From positions 49,788-113,787 of the forward strand of contig NZ_JABGBN010000009.1 in the NCBI RefSeq assembly GCF_013133795.1: DNA of 64,000 bases. The letters run 5' to 3'. The notes under the pieces are model-generated. The model was not told the origin of the DNA and did no database searches. It worked only from the letters and a program-made list of their open reading frames with translations. This DNA comes from Pelistega suis. Lineage in GTDB: Bacteria > Pseudomonadota > Gammaproteobacteria > Burkholderiales > Burkholderiaceae_B. The translations under genes and the position numbers were made by a program. The first letter of the stretch is position 1. Each line of letters opens with the position of its first letter. Of this stretch, positions 17,022-29,025 are shown piece after piece.

Positions 17022-19787
17022 TTAATAGGCACGATTCGCAAAAACATAACGCCAAAGTGCTTTGACGGCTTCAATTTCATGGAGCATAGTATCAGGAGCC
17101 ACACGCGCTTTCTCTTGACCTTGCAAGCGGATTTCATGCTGCGTTTTACGATATACGCGATAGGCATCAGCGCATTGTTTAGCTAGGTCATCTGGAATCA
17201 ACGCTGCTTGTGCCGCAATTTGTAATAGGGCAATATTCCCTAAATTACCGAGTAATTGGTGATGATCTTTACTATGTCCGAGGACAAGATATTGTGTAAT
17301 AAACTCAATATCTACCATACCGCCAGCGTCGTGTTTAAGATCAAATAACTCTGTAGGATTTGGATGACCGTCACGCATTTTGATACGCATTTCAACAATA
17401 TCATCTTTTAGTTTTTCTAAATCACGAGTTTGGAGCAAGATGTCCTGACGAATCTTTTCGAACTTATCTCCAACAACTTTGCTACCAGCACTAAAACGAC
17501 CGCGTGTTAAGGCTTGATGTTCCCATACCCATGCCATTTCATGTTGATATTTGGCAAAACCATCAATGGAAACGGCCAGTAATCCTGCGTCACCGTCTGG
17601 ACGTAAGCGTAAATCAATCTCATACATACGACCAGAAGAGGTCATTGTGGATAGCCAAGTGCTGAGGCGGCGACCCAGCTTAATATAGGTTTCTGCAGCA
17701 TAATCACTATCATCATCAAAAATGAGTACTAAGTCTAAGTCAGAGGAGTAACCGAGCTCTTTACCGCCTAATTTACCGTAAGCAATGATTGCAAAGTTAG
17801 GTTGTGCTGGCAGAGGGTGTTTGCTGCTTTTACGTAATTGTTCCCAAGTACGGTAGAGGCTTTCTTCTAGTAAAGTATCCGCGAGTGCAGAGAGATAATC
17901 CGCTAGATGTTCTACACTGAGTTCACCTTCTAAATCTTGGGCAAGTAATTGGAACTCAATAATTTTTTGTGTATCGCGCATTAAGTTCATTTGTCGTTCG
18001 ATATCAACTTCGCCCTCGTGAATTAAGCAAGCACTTAAGTCCTGATGCAGCTGTGCAGAGATAGCTTCTAAATCAATGGGCTGTAAGAGGGTACGCCAAT
18101 CAATTAAGCTATCGAGTAGTAGAGGGTTTTTGATAAGTAGTTGAGCAGCAAAAGGACTGGCCGTCATAATGCGTGCGACACGTTGTAGAATTTCTGGATA
18201 CTCAACTAATAAGGCAATATAGGCACTACGTTGAGCAATCGTCTCGATGAGTTCGCAGAGGTGATTGCAGGCAAGTAGAGGATTTTTTGTTTTTGATGCT
18301 GCCTCCAAAAGAGAGGGAACTAAATTCTCTAAACGCTGACGATTACTACTAGTAAGCTGTTGTACACGATGGTTTTTAAAGAGTAACTCTAAACGATGTT
18401 GGATTTGTATTTGAATATCTGTTTCAAATAAACGAGTGGTTAGGGCTTGGCTATCTTGTGTCTCCTCTTCGCTATTTTCTTCTTCGTCTTGCATACCGAG
18501 TAAACGGAAAACATTGCGGAACGTTTGCGCTACAAATTGGCGATGCTCTGCTAAGGTCTTATCAAACATGGTGCGACTTAGTCCGACCGCTTGGGCGATA
18601 GCATTGAGTCCATCTTCATCGGCAGGAAGAAGATGGGTTTGTGCATCATCTTGATACTGGATAATATGTTCTAGGCGTCGTAAGAAGCGGTAAGCACTTT
18701 CGAGGTTTTGTTCGATTTCTGCAGAAATTAAGCCAGCTTTTTGTTCGGCATGCAGAGCCGCAAGTAAAGGGCGCAGTTGTAAGCTTGGCATACGTCCTCC
18801 ACGAATAAGTTGAATGAGCTGTACAATAAACTCAATCTCTCGAATGCCGCCTTCGCCGAGTTTAATATTTTGTGATGAGTCTAAGCCTTCTTTTGCGTTG
18901 ACTTTACGGTGCCATTCTTGGCTGATTTGTTCGCGTAGTTTACGTAAAGAGGAGAGTGCATCAAAGTCAAAATATTTACGATACACAAAGGGTTTGCGTA
19001 AGCTTTCTAGTACACGAAGGTCATTTTCAGGTTTGCTATCTTCAAAATATTTTACGGGGATAACTCGAGCTTTTAACCATGCATAGCGTTCCCATTCACG
19101 TCCTTGCGTAACAAGATAGTTTTCTAATGCTGCAAGACTCCATGCTAAAGGGCTACCGTCACCGTCGGGACGCAAGCGTAAGTCTGTACGAAAAACAAAA
19201 CCATCGGCATCAGGATCTGAAATAATCGGCATCATACGTTGGGTAAGACGACCATAAAACTCATGGTAGCTGAGTGATCGACGCGCACCTGAGGTTTCGC
19301 CTTCGTCGCCATAAAGCATGATTAAATCAATATCTGAAGATACATTAAGCTCTTGTCCTCCCAGTTTGCCCATACCGAGAATAATCATTTCCATCGGTAA
19401 ACCTGTGCTTGGATCAATAGGAGCACCGAAACTTTCGACTAAATCATGCATGACCGTGCGATAAGCCATTTGTACGGATAAGTCCGCCAAGAAGCTCATG
19501 CAGGAGGTCACTTCTTCTAGAGAAGCGAGTTGATTAATGTCGCGCACAATAAGAGAGTAGAGAATACGAGCACGTAGTTTACGTAATTGGCTACGACAAG
19601 TGGCCGTATCTGCGGGTGGAAATTGAGTGGGTGAGCCACCGAGTTCAGCTAACCATTCAAGGATTCTGTTAGGGTTTAAAGGCGTTTTTATATCGTCGAG
19701 AAGTTGGGGGATTAACTCCGGTCGAGCATCAAGACGACGCTTGAGAAAGTTGGACCAATGTAAAGGTTTTGTTAAGCTTTCCGACAT
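17022..19787 (-). CDS. glnE: Bifunctional glutamine synthetase adenylyltransferase / deadenylase
   Basis: A 921-residue enzyme that adenylylates and deadenylylates glutamine synthetase in response to PII and glutamine. There are two nucleotidyltransferase domains: the N-terminal deadenylase half with GMGKLGGQELNVSSDIDL (about residue 140-157), and the C-terminal adenylylase half with AYGKLGGKELGYSSDLDL (about 670-690). Each is followed by a regulatory helical domain (HDAGGMVDIEFITQYL near 815). The ATG at 19787 (MSESLTKPLHW) is preferred over a TTG 33 bases upstream. Divergent from yhdP. With glnK-amtB it adds to the nitrogen-control genes in the window. Confidence 0.96.
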   Translation of the reverse strand: MSESLTKPLHWSNFLKRRLDARPELIPQLLDDIKTPLNPNRILEWLAELGGSPTQFPPADTATCRSQLRKLRARILYSLIVRDINQLASLEEVTSCMSFLADLSVQMAYRTVMHDLVESFGAPIDPSTGLPMEMIILGMGKLGGQELNVSSDIDLIMLYGDEGETSGARRSLSYHEFYGRLTQRMMPIISDPDADGFVFRTDLRLRPDGDGSPLAWSLAALENYLVTQGREWERYAWLKARVIPVKYFEDSKPENDLRVLESLRKPFVYRKYFDFDALSSLRKLREQISQEWHRKVNAKEGLDSSQNIKLGEGGIREIEFIVQLIQLIRGGRMPSLQLRPLLAALHAEQKAGLISAEIEQNLESAYRFLRRLEHIIQYQDDAQTHLLPADEDGLNAIAQAVGLSRTMFDKTLAEHRQFVAQTFRNVFRLLGMQDEEENSEEETQDSQALTTRLFETDIQIQIQHRLELLFKNHRVQQLTSSNRQRLENLVPSLLEAASKTKNPLLACNHLCELIETIAQRSAYIALLVEYPEILQRVARIMTASPFAAQLLIKNPLLLDSLIDWRTLLQPIDLEAISAQLHQDLSACLIHEGEVDIERQMNLMRDTQKIIEFQLLAQDLEGELSVEHLADYLSALADTLLEESLYRTWEQLRKSSKHPLPAQPNFAIIAYGKLGGKELGYSSDLDLVLIFDDDSDYAAETYIKLGRRLSTWLSTMTSSGRMYEIDLRLRPDGDAGLLAVSIDGFAKYQHEMAWVWEHQALTRGRFSAGSKVVGDKFEKIRQDILLQTRDLEKLKDDIVEMRIKMRDGHPNPTELFDLKHDAGGMVDIEFITQYLVLGHSKDHHQLLGNLGNIALLQIAAQAALIPDDLAKQCADAYRVYRKTQHEIRLQGQEKARVAPDTMLHEIEAVKALWRYVFANRAY

Positions 19788-19871
19788 TTTCTGTAAACAC
19801 CAAAATGAATGATATATCAAACTATATAATACTACTGGAAGAGAAATTATTTGACGAAGTAAGAGTGTTCT

Positions 19872-22800
19872 GTGCCAATTTTTAGAAAAATAAGTAAGTG
19901 GGTTGCTTGGGTCTGTATTAGCATATTGTGTTTGACGGTCGTGATGATTCTAATGGGACGTTATTATTTTTCGCCTCGCATCGATCAATGGCGTCCACAG
20001 GTGATTGAATGGTTGCAGAAAAATGCACATCCCCAGTTTAGTTTGGGTGAACTATCGCTAGATTGGCAGTATTGGACGCCTAGCTTACATTTGCAGCAAC
20101 TAGCTTTAGGGCCAGACGGTACATTTGCGCAAGTAGAGCATTTAACACTTGAGTTAGATATATTTTCTTCTTTATTAAATTTGCAGCCTCACGTACAAAA
20201 GGTGAATGTTAAAGGGGCAAATGTCGTGATTGAACGTAATGCCTTAGGTGAGGTACAGGTAGGGGGGAAGGTATTATCCTCGCAGAATGACACCTTAAAG
20301 GCAAAACCTATTCAAGCAGAAAGTATCGCTGAACTTCTACTGCCGTGGTTGGACTGGGGATTTGAGCGAGTACCCCGTGATATTCAAGTGCAAGAAGGGC
20401 ATATCATTTGGCGTGACCAATATCAAGATAATCGCCCAGATTTGTCTTTTGCACCGGTTAATCTTCATGCTAAGCATGATCAGCAACAGTTAGATTTACA
20501 GTTAAAGGTGAGCATTGCGGAAGTGGCAAGTAGCGCGATGGCTTTAAATGCACACTTTAATCGTTCAGGAAGTGGGGAATTAAAAGTTGATTGGCAAAAT
20601 TGGCACCCACAGCATTTAAAAAAGTGGTTACATTTCCCCTTGTTTATGAAAAAAGGGACTATTGAAGAAGCCAATATATCAGTATCTTTTGAAGAGCTTG
20701 CACTTAAAAAATTTTCAACTCGCTGGGTATTAAAGGATTTTCAGTTTTTAGAGAAAAGTGATGAGGATAATGGTTTAGTCTTGCAAGGTGACAAGATAAC
20801 GATTGCAATTAATTCAAACAAAGGTCTTGAGTACCCTTATCATTTTGATATTAATACCCATCAATTGTATGTGCAAGCGAAAGATTTTTTCCGTCACCCG
20901 ATGGATTTTAATCAAGTGCACATGCAAGGTCTATATCGTCTGAATGAACATCAAAAAACGCATTTAACATTTGATGTATTTAAGGCGCAATTGCCATATG
21001 GATCTTTGGATGTAGTAGGTACTTGGGATGCACACCCAGAGAGTGATAATGGCTTTATTCAATTGCAAGGGATGATACATCGGATGGAATTGAATAAATT
21101 GCCACATTACTTGCCTAAGGCGATAGCTACTGAATCCTTGGATTGGTTAGAAAAGGCGTTTCTTAAAGGGTATATTGAAAATGCGCAGGTTCGTGTACAG
21201 GGTAATGTAGACCATATTCCTTTTGGCTTGCGACCAGAGTCAGGGGATTTTCAAATACAAGGCCCCGTTAAAGATGTAGGTTTGCATTATCATCAATTTC
21301 CCGCTAAAGGTAATACATACTGGCCTGATATTTTTGTACCCAGTGCTGAGGTAGATTTTAATCGAGGTACGATAGGGATTAAGGGGGGTAGCTTACAGTT
21401 AGATGAGAAATATGGTTTATCGTCTATCCAAGCGAAAAATGCGCAGGTTTCTGTTCAGCATATTGAGAAGAATGCCTTGGTAGATATTCGTGCTGATATT
21501 CAAGCAACAGGTGAGAGTTTTTTACAGTTTTATCGTCAATCTCCTTTAAGGACTATCTTGTCAAATGTACTGGATAAAAGCCAGATGGCGGGTAAGGTTG
21601 AGGGTAAGTTGCAGATTGCCATTCCTGTGACTAATCCAGACGCAACTACGGTTAAAAGTTTGTTTAATCTAGAACAAGTCAGTTTTCAATTTACGCCAGA
21701 TCATCCTCAATTAACGCAGGCGTCGGGTACATTAAAGATTACTGAAAAAAACGTTCAGTTAGATAATATTCAAGCGAGATTATTAGGTGGGCAGGCGAAA
21801 CTGAGTGGTGGCATTGGTGCGAAAGGAGATCGTTTAAGCATAGAGGGTAATGTGACAGCACAGGGGCTTTATGAGTTTTTACCTTTGCCAGGAATCAAAA
21901 AACGGGTGAAAGGAAGTGCTTACTATACAGCTGGTTTTGATTTCCTAGGAGGGGATTATATTGATGTCACCATTAAGAGCTCGTTAAAGGGCTTGAGCGT
22001 CGATTTGCCACAAGGGTTGAGTAAGGTAAGTGAACAAACGGTACCGTTGGTCGTGCGCTTAAAAGCACCACAACAGGGTAAAGCAGAACAGTTACATGTT
22101 GATTATAACAATGCATGGTTGCAGGTGGTGTTAGAGCGTGCTAATCGTCGCTTACGACAATTTAATCGAGGCGTTGTGTCAGTAAATGCAATACCGGTTT
22201 TGCCTTCAGAGGATATGAAATTGATCGTTCGTTCTGGTGATTGGGATGTGATGACGTGGTTGGACTTTGTGGATGAGTTTAGTTCATCAAACCCATCATC
22301 AGGCAATATTTCTTTATTTCCAATGATGCGTTATTTAGATATGGATGTGGATCGTCTTTCTTTATTTGGTGCTTATATTAATAAAGCTAGTTTAGCTGCT
22401 CAACGAGAGAAAGATAATTGGATATTTGATGTAAGTTCTCCTGATGCGAAGGGGAGTGTCGTACTCAGTTTAGGCAAGCGCCTAGTTGATAGAATTCAGC
22501 TAAACTTGTCTCAGTTTACACTTCAATTTAGCGAAAAAGAAGATAAGAGTGAGCATGTCCCAACGCGCATCGATTTACCGACGATTGTTGGTGATATCGG
22601 TAGGCTTTCTTGGTCGGGCAGCGTATTGGGCAAACTGACAATGAATAGCCAAAAGACTAAAACTGACCGCTGGAATTTAAAGCAGTTAAGTCTTAGTAAT
22701 GAGGTAGGAACACTTTATGCAACGGGTCATTTGCAAAGCAGCAATCAAATGACGGAGGCTGATATTCGACTGAATGCGAATGCTTTGGATTTTGGTGAGT

Positions 22801-23447
22801 TTCTCAAATATTTTGGGTATGAAGGTTTTTTAAAGGCAGGTAAAGGTCAGGCTAATATCAATCTACATACAGATGATGTGAGTGATATTTCGCTGAATCG
22901 TTTAAGCTTAAAAGGGGATATGCAGCTAGATAATGGTACCTTATTAAAAGTAAATTCTAGTGCGATGAAAGCGTTGGCGTTAATTTCCTTGCAATCCTTA
23001 TCAAACTTGGGTAATCTGGGCAATGATACGCCAAGTGCTTTTGGTAAAGGTCTAGCATTTGATTATTTACGGAGTAATTTTGAGTTAAAAAATCAATCTG
23101 TTTATATCGAAGACTTTCGCTTAAATGGTCCTTTGGTCGCGATTGTAGCCACAGGTAACACGCATATTCCATCGCAAAATTTAAATTTCCATGCGGCCGC
23201 CATTCCTAAGATTGAAATGAGTGGGGCTACTGTGTTGACAGGTATTATCGTCAATCCTGTGGTCGGTTTAGGTGCGTTTTTATCACAATGGTTATTGTCT
23301 GAGCCACTTAATCGAGCCTTAACAGCGTATTTTAGCGTGAAGGGCACATGGGATAATCCTTTAATTAATAACAAGCCTTTGCCAAGCGAAGAAGATCTTA
23401 AAGAAAAGCGTAAGCAACAAGAACTTGATAAATTCTATAGAAATTAA
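19872..23447 (+). CDS. yhdP: YhdP-family AsmA-like protein (envelope phospholipid transport)
   Basis: A 1191-residue protein with one N-terminal membrane helix (about residues 11-33) and a very long beta-rich body of repeating groove domains, ending with the AsmA-type C-terminus ([35 protein letters not shown]). The Proteobacterial YhdP/TamB/YdbH group is thought to bridge the periplasm and carry phospholipids to the outer membrane. The start codon is GTG at 19872. Size and the glnE neighbour fit yhdP of other Betaproteobacteria. The sdaA start lies one base after its stop. Confidence 0.85.
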   Translation: MPIFRKISKWVAWVCISILCLTVVMILMGRYYFSPRIDQWRPQVIEWLQKNAHPQFSLGELSLDWQYWTPSLHLQQLALGPDGTFAQVEHLTLELDIFSSLLNLQPHVQKVNVKGANVVIERNALGEVQVGGKVLSSQNDTLKAKPIQAESIAELLLPWLDWGFERVPRDIQVQEGHIIWRDQYQDNRPDLSFAPVNLHAKHDQQQLDLQLKVSIAEVASSAMALNAHFNRSGSGELKVDWQNWHPQHLKKWLHFPLFMKKGTIEEANISVSFEELALKKFSTRWVLKDFQFLEKSDEDNGLVLQGDKITIAINSNKGLEYPYHFDINTHQLYVQAKDFFRHPMDFNQVHMQGLYRLNEHQKTHLTFDVFKAQLPYGSLDVVGTWDAHPESDNGFIQLQGMIHRMELNKLPHYLPKAIATESLDWLEKAFLKGYIENAQVRVQGNVDHIPFGLRPESGDFQIQGPVKDVGLHYHQFPAKGNTYWPDIFVPSAEVDFNRGTIGIKGGSLQLDEKYGLSSIQAKNAQVSVQHIEKNALVDIRADIQATGESFLQFYRQSPLRTILSNVLDKSQMAGKVEGKLQIAIPVTNPDATTVKSLFNLEQVSFQFTPDHPQLTQASGTLKITEKNVQLDNIQARLLGGQAKLSGGIGAKGDRLSIEGNVTAQGLYEFLPLPGIKKRVKGSAYYTAGFDFLGGDYIDVTIKSSLKGLSVDLPQGLSKVSEQTVPLVVRLKAPQQGKAEQLHVDYNNAWLQVVLERANRRLRQFNRGVVSVNAIPVLPSEDMKLIVRSGDWDVMTWLDFVDEFSSSNPSSGNISLFPMMRYLDMDVDRLSLFGAYINKASLAAQREKDNWIFDVSSPDAKGSVVLSLGKRLVDRIQLNLSQFTLQFSEKEDKSEHVPTRIDLPTIVGDIGRLSWSGSVLGKLTMNSQKTKTDRWNLKQLSLSNEVGTLYATGHLQSSNQMTEADIRLNANALDFGEFLKYFGYEGFLKAGKGQANINLHTDDVSDISLNRLSLKGDMQLDNGTLLKVNSSAMKALALISLQSLSNLGNLGNDTPSAFGKGLAFDYLRSNFELKNQSVYIEDFRLNGPLVAIVATGNTHIPSQNLNFHAAAIPKIEMSGATVLTGIIVNPVVGLGAFLSQWLLSEPLNRALTAYFSVKGTWDNPLINNKPLPSEEDLKEKRKQQELDKFYRN

Positions 23448-23448
23448 T

Positions 23449-24822
23449 ATGACGTTAAGTGTTTTTGATATTTTTAAAGTAGGCGTCGGTCCCTCTAGTT
23501 CGCATACAGTAGGGCCTATGATTGCTGCTGTACGATTTGTGCGTCGCTTAGAAGAAGCGAATTTATTGGATTATGTGCATCGTTTACATATTGAATTGTT
23601 TGGCTCATTAGGGGCAACAGGTTATGGGCATGCGAGTGATACGGCTGTGATTGTGGGGCTTTTTGGATATTTACCTGATGAAGTAGACCCTGATTTAATT
23701 CCTGTGTTAGTAGAGCAAGTGCGTAGCACACAGCAGTTAGATTTATTAAATCGTGTAAAGGTGACGTTTGATTCAGAGAAAGATTTAATCTTTAACTTAA
23801 AAGATAGCTTGCCACAACATCCTAATGGTATGCGTTTCAAAGCGTTTAATGCTCAGGGCGAGCAGTTAATGAAAAAAGAATACTATTCGATTGGTGGTGG
23901 TTTTGTGATGAACTGTGATGGTTTGAAGGTCAATTTAAGTCCTGATGAACCAGTCCCTTATCCATTTAAATCAGGCAATGATTTATTAGCATTGACGAAG
24001 CAGCATAATTTAAGTATTGCACAATTAATGATGGCTAATGAGTTAGTTTACCAAACAGAACAAGAAGTAAGGGCAAAACTCTTGCATATTTGGTCTGTCA
24101 TGCAAGCCTGTGTGAAGCGAGGTTGTGCTAAAGAAGGGGTGTTGCCTGGTGGTTTTAAGGTCAAACGACGTGCCCCTGCTTTATATCAGCGATTACGTGA
24201 ACGCCCAGAAGAGTCACTACGAGACCCGTTATCTATGCTGGATTGGGTGAATTTGTATGCGATGGCGGTCAATGAAGAAAATGCTTCGGGAGGTCGAGTG
24301 GTGACGGCACCGACCAATGGTGCTGCAGGGATTATTCCTGCTGTATTGCATTATTATGAGCGTTTTATTCCGCATGCGAATGAACAAGGTATTATTGATT
24401 TCTTGCTGACGGCAGCTGCTATTGGCATTTTATATAAAGAAAATGCTTCTATTTCAGGTGCGGAAGTGGGTTGTCAGGGGGAAGTTGGTGTTGCTTGCTC
24501 TATGGCGGCAGGTGCTTTGGCGGCTGTTCTAGGGGGTACACCAGAGCAAGTAGAAAATGCGGCTGAAATTGGTATGGAGCATAATTTAGGGATGACCTGC
24601 GATCCTGTGGGTGGACTGGTGCAAGTGCCTTGTATTGAACGTAATGCCATGGGCGCAGTAAAAGCAATTAATGCTGCACGGTTAGCATTGAGAGGAGATG
24701 GTCAGCACCTTGTGTCTTTGGATAAAGTTATTATCACGATGAAACAGACGGGTGCTGATATGATGTCTACGTATAAAGAGACATCTCGAGCTGGTTTGGC
24801 TGTCAATGTCCCTGAGTGTTAG
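23449..24822 (+). CDS. sdaA: L-serine ammonia-lyase (iron-sulfur type)
   Basis: A 457-residue enzyme converting L-serine to pyruvate and ammonia in the cytoplasm. It has an N-terminal beta domain with [13 protein letters not shown] and a C-terminal alpha domain with [20 protein letters not shown]. Cysteines in [16 protein letters not shown] and [12 protein letters not shown] fit the [4Fe-4S] ligands. The ATG at 23449 immediately follows the yhdP stop, so the two may be co-transcribed; an 8-codon upstream extension is rejected. Tail-to-tail with the next gene, 9 bases apart. Confidence 0.95.
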   Translation: MTLSVFDIFKVGVGPSSSHTVGPMIAAVRFVRRLEEANLLDYVHRLHIELFGSLGATGYGHASDTAVIVGLFGYLPDEVDPDLIPVLVEQVRSTQQLDLLNRVKVTFDSEKDLIFNLKDSLPQHPNGMRFKAFNAQGEQLMKKEYYSIGGGFVMNCDGLKVNLSPDEPVPYPFKSGNDLLALTKQHNLSIAQLMMANELVYQTEQEVRAKLLHIWSVMQACVKRGCAKEGVLPGGFKVKRRAPALYQRLRERPEESLRDPLSMLDWVNLYAMAVNEENASGGRVVTAPTNGAAGIIPAVLHYYERFIPHANEQGIIDFLLTAAAIGILYKENASISGAEVGCQGEVGVACSMAAGALAAVLGGTPEQVENAAEIGMEHNLGMTCDPVGGLVQVPCIERNAMGAVKAINAARLALRGDGQHLVSLDKVIITMKQTGADMMSTYKETSRAGLAVNVPEC

Positions 24823-24831
24823 AGCCGAACG

Positions 24832-25260
24832 TTAGTCTTTTGAGCAAGAACGCTTAAATAATAAAGTATCCAAAACGTAAGCACCAAAAATAGCGAGTAC
24901 AGCGATCGTTGCCCAGTGAGTGTGAGCAAAGTCACTCACAGCTAATAGGGCTGTCGCTGTACCGAATACTGCGCCTGCTACTGCACGAATAGCAAAATAA
25001 GCCCAGTTTTCATCATTAAAAGATACCTCACGTTTTATTTGGAAGCGGAGATTTTTGTGGTCTAAGCTGCAAGAAGCAACAGAAAGCATTGTACCTACCG
25101 CACCAAAAAATAAGGCAGCAAAGCTAACAGACCAAGTGATGAGCGTCACAAAAAGACCAATCACGATAAGACCAATCACAAAAGTACCGCTACTAAAAAG
25201 GGTTTCTTTAGGGGATTCATAAGTTGTATTTTCTGTGTGTTGTTCTGGTGTATTTTCCAT
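24832..25260 (-). CDS. Uncharacterised membrane protein
   Basis: A 142-residue protein I do not recognise. A polar, Glu/Thr-rich N-terminus (about 1-22) is followed by about four hydrophobic segments (about 25-45, 47-63, 90-110, 117-135), with a short basic tail ending RSCSKD. The ATG at 25260 has a strong AAGGAG site 6 bases upstream; the longer frame to 25314 has none. The gene is alone, convergent with sdaA and divergent from a small lipoprotein gene. No motif indicates a function. Confidence 0.7.
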   Translation of the reverse strand: MENTPEQHTENTTYESPKETLFSSGTFVIGLIVIGLFVTLITWSVSFAALFFGAVGTMLSVASCSLDHKNLRFQIKREVSFNDENWAYFAIRAVAGAVFGTATALLAVSDFAHTHWATIAVLAIFGAYVLDTLLFKRSCSKD

Positions 25261-25427
25261 AGTAACTCCTTTTGAATGTTCGCTTTCTGGATGGTGAGAG
25301 ACAGCTATCGCCATCGAAAGTAGCTTGGCAAAACAATATCAAATTATGTCAATATTATAAACAAGGAATATCTTTCTGTGTTTTTTAAGTGTTTAATTAG
25401 GCTTAGTCTTTATTTTTAGGAAAAATA

Positions 25428-25559
25428 ATGAAACAAGTAAAAAGAAGTGTAGTTGTGTTATTCATGGCCACTTTATTGAGTGCCTGCACATACGGTGTTG
25501 CTGCTGGTGGCGGTACAGGCGGTTTTGGAATGTCTATTGGTACAGGTATGCGCTTTTAA
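25428..25559 (+). CDS. Small glycine-rich lipoprotein, 43 residues
   Basis: A short gene. It starts MKQVKRSVVVLFMATLL, has a lipobox LSAC so that Cys20 would be lipidated, and continues with a 24-residue Gly-rich mature peptide (AAGGGTGG...IGTGMRF). An AGG site precedes the ATG. It resembles the tiny outer-membrane lipoproteins of many Proteobacteria, but I cannot name it. A real signal-plus-lipobox in 43 codons is unlikely by chance. Confidence 0.65.
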   Translation: MKQVKRSVVVLFMATLLSACTYGVAAGGGTGGFGMSIGTGMRF

Positions 25560-25566
25560 GAGGTTT

Positions 25567-25595
25567 TTGTTGAAAAAAGGCTTGTCCACTATATT
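25567..25595 (+). promoter_or_regulatory. Candidate tig promoter
   Basis: TTGTTG, 17-bp spacer, TATATT, about 70 bases before tig. The -35 match is poor; candidate only. Confidence 0.35.
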
Positions 25596-25665
25596 TCTTT
25601 TTAAAAATGGGTAAAATAGCGGATTAAGTTCGTATTTTATATTTTGACAACAAGTAGGTTATTAA

Positions 25666-26970
25666 ATGCAACCAACAGTACAAACATTAGAAGGCCTAGA
25701 GCGCCAAGTTGATTTAGTTGTGTCTTTAGAAGACATCGAAAAAGAAGTAAAAACGCAATTACAACGCGTAGCACGCACGGCTAAAGTTCAAGGTTTCCGT
25801 CCGGGTAAAGCACCATTAGCGGTAATTGAGCGTAGCCACGGCCCTAGCGTTCGTTATGATGTATTAAACCAAAAAGTAGCACAAGCTTTTGACGAAACTG
25901 TTAAAGCGGCAGACTTACGTGTTGCTGGTGCGCCTGCTATTGAGCCTAAAGAAGGTGCTGCAGAGGGTACAGTTGCTTTTACAGCAAAATTTGAAGTATT
26001 CCCAGAGATTACATTACCTGACTTTGCTGCCTTAGAAGTCACTCGTGTGACAACAGAGGTAGGTCAAGCTGAAGTTGATGGTACGTTAGATATTTTACGT
26101 AAACAACGTGCAACATACGATAAAGTAGAGCGCGCTGCGCAAGACGATGATCGCGTGACTGTTGATTTCGTTGGTAAGATTGACGGTGTTGAGTTTGCTG
26201 GCGGTAAAGCAGATAACTTCCCATTCGTTTTAGGTCAAGGTCGTATGCTAGCTGAGTTTGAAGCCGCAGCAAAAGGTTTAAAAGCTGGCGAAGAGAAAAC
26301 TTTCCCACTAACTTTCCCTGAAGATTACCAAGGTAAAGAAGTCGCTGGTAAAACAGCTGAGTTCACTATCACAATGAAAGAAGTGGCGGCTCCAGTATTA
26401 CCAGAAGTAGATGCAGAATTCGCAAAATCTTTAGGTCAAGCAGACGGTGACGTTGCTAAACTTAAAGAAGAAATCCTTAAAAATATCGAGCGCGAAGCAA
26501 AAGCACGTGCATTAGCGCGCACAAAATCTAATGTATTTGATGCCTTGGCTAAAGCTTCTACATTTGATGTGCCAAAAGCATTGGTTAATGATGATGTCAA
26601 TACCCGTGTTGCACAAGCTCGTGAAGAGTTAAAAATGCGTGGTATGCCAAATGCAGATCAATTCCCTATCCCTGCAGAGACATTTGCACCAGAGTCTGAG
26701 CGTCGCGTACGTCTAGGTCTATTAGTAGGTGATATCGTTGAACAACAAAAACTACGTCCAACGATGGAACAAGTGCGTGCTCGTATCGAAGAAATCGCTC
26801 AAAACTACGAAAAACCAGAAGAAGTTGTGGCTTACTACTTAAGCAATGCGCAAAGCCGTGCAGATATGGAAAATGTAGTGTTAGAAGACAATGTGATTGA
26901 ATTCGTTTTATCTAAAGCGAAAGTAACGGAGTCTAAAGTTGATTTCAAAGAAATCATGGGACAAGTATAA
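25666..26970 (+). CDS. tig: Trigger factor
   Basis: A 434-residue ribosome-bound chaperone and peptidyl-prolyl isomerase. The ribosome-docking loop is GFRPGKAP (residues about 45-52, the F-R-x-G-K signature). The FKBP-type domain (about 155-240) carries [13 protein letters not shown] and [10 protein letters not shown], and the helical C-terminal body follows. It heads tig-clpP-clpX; clpP overlaps its stop codon by one base. Codon use is strongly biased towards a few codons, as in highly expressed genes. Confidence 0.97.
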   Translation: MQPTVQTLEGLERQVDLVVSLEDIEKEVKTQLQRVARTAKVQGFRPGKAPLAVIERSHGPSVRYDVLNQKVAQAFDETVKAADLRVAGAPAIEPKEGAAEGTVAFTAKFEVFPEITLPDFAALEVTRVTTEVGQAEVDGTLDILRKQRATYDKVERAAQDDDRVTVDFVGKIDGVEFAGGKADNFPFVLGQGRMLAEFEAAAKGLKAGEEKTFPLTFPEDYQGKEVAGKTAEFTITMKEVAAPVLPEVDAEFAKSLGQADGDVAKLKEEILKNIEREAKARALARTKSNVFDALAKASTFDVPKALVNDDVNTRVAQAREELKMRGMPNADQFPIPAETFAPESERRVRLGLLVGDIVEQQKLRPTMEQVRARIEEIAQNYEKPEEVVAYYLSNAQSRADMENVVLEDNVIEFVLSKAKVTESKVDFKEIMGQV

Positions 26971-27626
26971 TGATGCACCGTTTTACCGATTTTTATGCTT
27001 CCTTACACGGTGGTGAGTCGGTGACACCGACTGGATTGGGCTACATTCCTATGGTAGTAGAACAATCTGGTCGTGGTGAGCGTTCATACGATATCTATTC
27101 GCGCTTATTAAAAGAGCGTATTGTGTTTTTAGTGGGTCCTGTTAATGATCAAACGGCTAACTTAGTAGTGGCACAATTACTCTTTTTAGAGTCAGAAAAC
27201 CCAGAAAAAGATATTTCGCTATACATTAACTCACCAGGTGGTGGCGTGTATGCGGGTTTAGCCATTTACGATACGATGCAGTTTATTCAGCCAGAAGTAT
27301 CGACCTTATGTACAGGTATGGCAGCAAGTATGGGGGCTTTTTTATTAAATGCGGGTCAAGCAGGTAAACGTTTTAGTCTACCTAACTCTCGTATTATGAT
27401 TCATCAGCCTTTAGGGGGCGCACAAGGTCAGGCGACGGATATCGAAATTCAAGCTCGTGAGATTTTGGATTTACGTGAGCGTTTGAACCAAATTATGGCA
27501 AAACATTGTGGTCAGCCTATCGAAGAAATCCGCAAGCATACCGAGCGTGATAATTATATGGCTCCCGATGAAGCATTAAAATTTGGCCTAATTGATAAGG
27601 TATTAGAAAAGCGTTCTGCGCTGTAA
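26970..27626 (+). CDS. clpP: ATP-dependent Clp protease proteolytic subunit
   Basis: A 218-residue serine protease forming the double-ring chamber used by ClpX. The catalytic Ser is in [13 protein letters not shown], the His in [10 protein letters not shown], and the Asp follows in the helix domain near [16 protein letters not shown]. The start overlaps the tig stop as TAATG; a second ATG 3 bases later could be used equally well. A short N-terminal propeptide-like stretch before [17 protein letters not shown] is normal. Confidence 0.97.
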   Translation: MMHRFTDFYASLHGGESVTPTGLGYIPMVVEQSGRGERSYDIYSRLLKERIVFLVGPVNDQTANLVVAQLLFLESENPEKDISLYINSPGGGVYAGLAIYDTMQFIQPEVSTLCTGMAASMGAFLLNAGQAGKRFSLPNSRIMIHQPLGGAQGQATDIEIQAREILDLRERLNQIMAKHCGQPIEEIRKHTERDNYMAPDEALKFGLIDKVLEKRSAL

Positions 27627-27650
27627 TACAGAATACATTTGGGTTTGCAG

Positions 27651-27680
27651 GGTCGGTGTAATAGCCGACCTCTTTTGTTT
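27651..27680 (+). terminator. Weak terminator-like hairpin between clpP and clpX
   Basis: GGTCGG (27651-27656) pairs with CCGACC (27665-27670), loop 8 bases, then TCTTTTGTTT. The short stem suggests partial read-through into clpX. Confidence 0.5.
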
Positions 27681-27691
27681 ATTGAAAATTT

Positions 27692-28942
27692 ATGACGACT
27701 AACAAAACATCATCAAAGAATGAGCGTTGCTCTTTTTGTCACAAAACTCGTGCAGAAGTCAAAGAGTTAGTGGCAGGTCCTGCAGGTATTTATATTTGTA
27801 ATGAGTGTGTAGACGCTTGTTCAGATATGATTAAGAAAGGTCAGGCAGCCAAAGCACAAAAGGCCTCCGCAAGTGAAGCTTTACCAACACCAGCAGAAAT
27901 AAAGGCTTTCCTGGATCAATATGTGATTGGACAGGATATTCCTAAACGTAATTTAGCGGTTGCTGTATATAATCACTACAAGCGTTTGCGTCATATGGAC
28001 GCATTGGGTGATGAGAAATCAGATGATGTTGAGTTAAGTAAAAGTAATATTTTACTCATTGGACCTACTGGTTCTGGTAAGACACTATTAGCACAGACTT
28101 TGGCTCGTCAGCTGAATGTCCCTTTTGTGATGGCAGATGCGACGACATTAACTGAGGCAGGTTACGTGGGTGAGGATGTCGAAAATATCGTTTCTAAGCT
28201 TTTACAAAACTGTGAATACGATGTCGCAAAAGCAGAGCGTGCCATTGTCTACATCGATGAAATCGATAAAATTTCTCGTAAATCGGATAATCCATCTATT
28301 ACGCGTGATGTATCTGGTGAAGGTGTGCAACAAGCATTACTAAAGCTTATTGAGGGTACAGTTGCTTCTGTTCCTCCTCAGGGTGGCCGCAAACATCCAA
28401 ATCAAGACTTTATTCAAGTTAATACAACTAATATTCTCTTTATTGTTGGTGGTGCATTTGATGGCTTGGAAAAGGTGATTCAAAATCGAACAGAGAAGTC
28501 TGGTATAGGTTTTGGTGCTAGTGTCCAGAGTAAGACAGATAAAGGTGTAGGCGAGCTCTTTAATCAAGTTGAGCCCGAGGATATTATTAAATTTGGTCTT
28601 ATTCCTGAATTAGTCGGTCGTTTGCCTGTGGTGGCAACCTTGCAGGAACTTGATGAAGCTGCTTTGATTCAAATTTTGACAGAACCTAAAAATGCTTTAG
28701 TCAAACAGTATCAAAAACTCCTAGGTATGGAAGGTGTTGAGCTAGAAGTCACCAAAGACGCATTAAGTGCTATTGCGAAAAAAGCGATTAAACGTAAGAC
28801 AGGGGCACGTGGTTTGCGTTCTATCCTAGAGTTTGCCTTGATGGGGACGATGTATGACTTACCTTCTCAAAAGAATGTGAAGAAGGTGATTTTGGATGAA
28901 GCCGCTGTAGAGACTGGACAGCCTAAAATCGACTATAAGTAA
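27692..28942 (+). CDS. clpX: ATP-dependent Clp protease ATP-binding subunit ClpX
   Basis: A 416-residue AAA+ unfoldase. The N-terminal zinc domain has two Cys pairs, CSFCHK and CNECVDAC (about 12-43). Walker A is GPTGSGKT (about residue 126), Walker B is [10 protein letters not shown], the pore loop is GYVG in [13 protein letters not shown], and the RKH loop is GGRKHP. It delivers tagged substrates to ClpP. Located 65 bases after clpP with a weak hairpin between. Confidence 0.97.
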   Translation: MTTNKTSSKNERCSFCHKTRAEVKELVAGPAGIYICNECVDACSDMIKKGQAAKAQKASASEALPTPAEIKAFLDQYVIGQDIPKRNLAVAVYNHYKRLRHMDALGDEKSDDVELSKSNILLIGPTGSGKTLLAQTLARQLNVPFVMADATTLTEAGYVGEDVENIVSKLLQNCEYDVAKAERAIVYIDEIDKISRKSDNPSITRDVSGEGVQQALLKLIEGTVASVPPQGGRKHPNQDFIQVNTTNILFIVGGAFDGLEKVIQNRTEKSGIGFGASVQSKTDKGVGELFNQVEPEDIIKFGLIPELVGRLPVVATLQELDEAALIQILTEPKNALVKQYQKLLGMEGVELEVTKDALSAIAKKAIKRKTGARGLRSILEFALMGTMYDLPSQKNVKKVILDEAAVETGQPKIDYK

Positions 28943-28961
28943 TCAGACAAATAGCCTTATG

Positions 28962-29002
28962 ATTGACGATAAACGAAAAATTACCTTGATGTTATCGTCA
29001 AT
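28962..29002. repeat. Inverted repeat after clpX
   Basis: Perfect 11-bp arms ATTGACGATAA (28962-28972) and TTATCGTCAAT (28992-29002) around a 19-base loop. There is no T-run behind it. Possibly an mRNA end or protein-binding structure. Confidence 0.55.
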
Positions 29003-29025
29003 TATATGAGGGCAATATTTAATGT

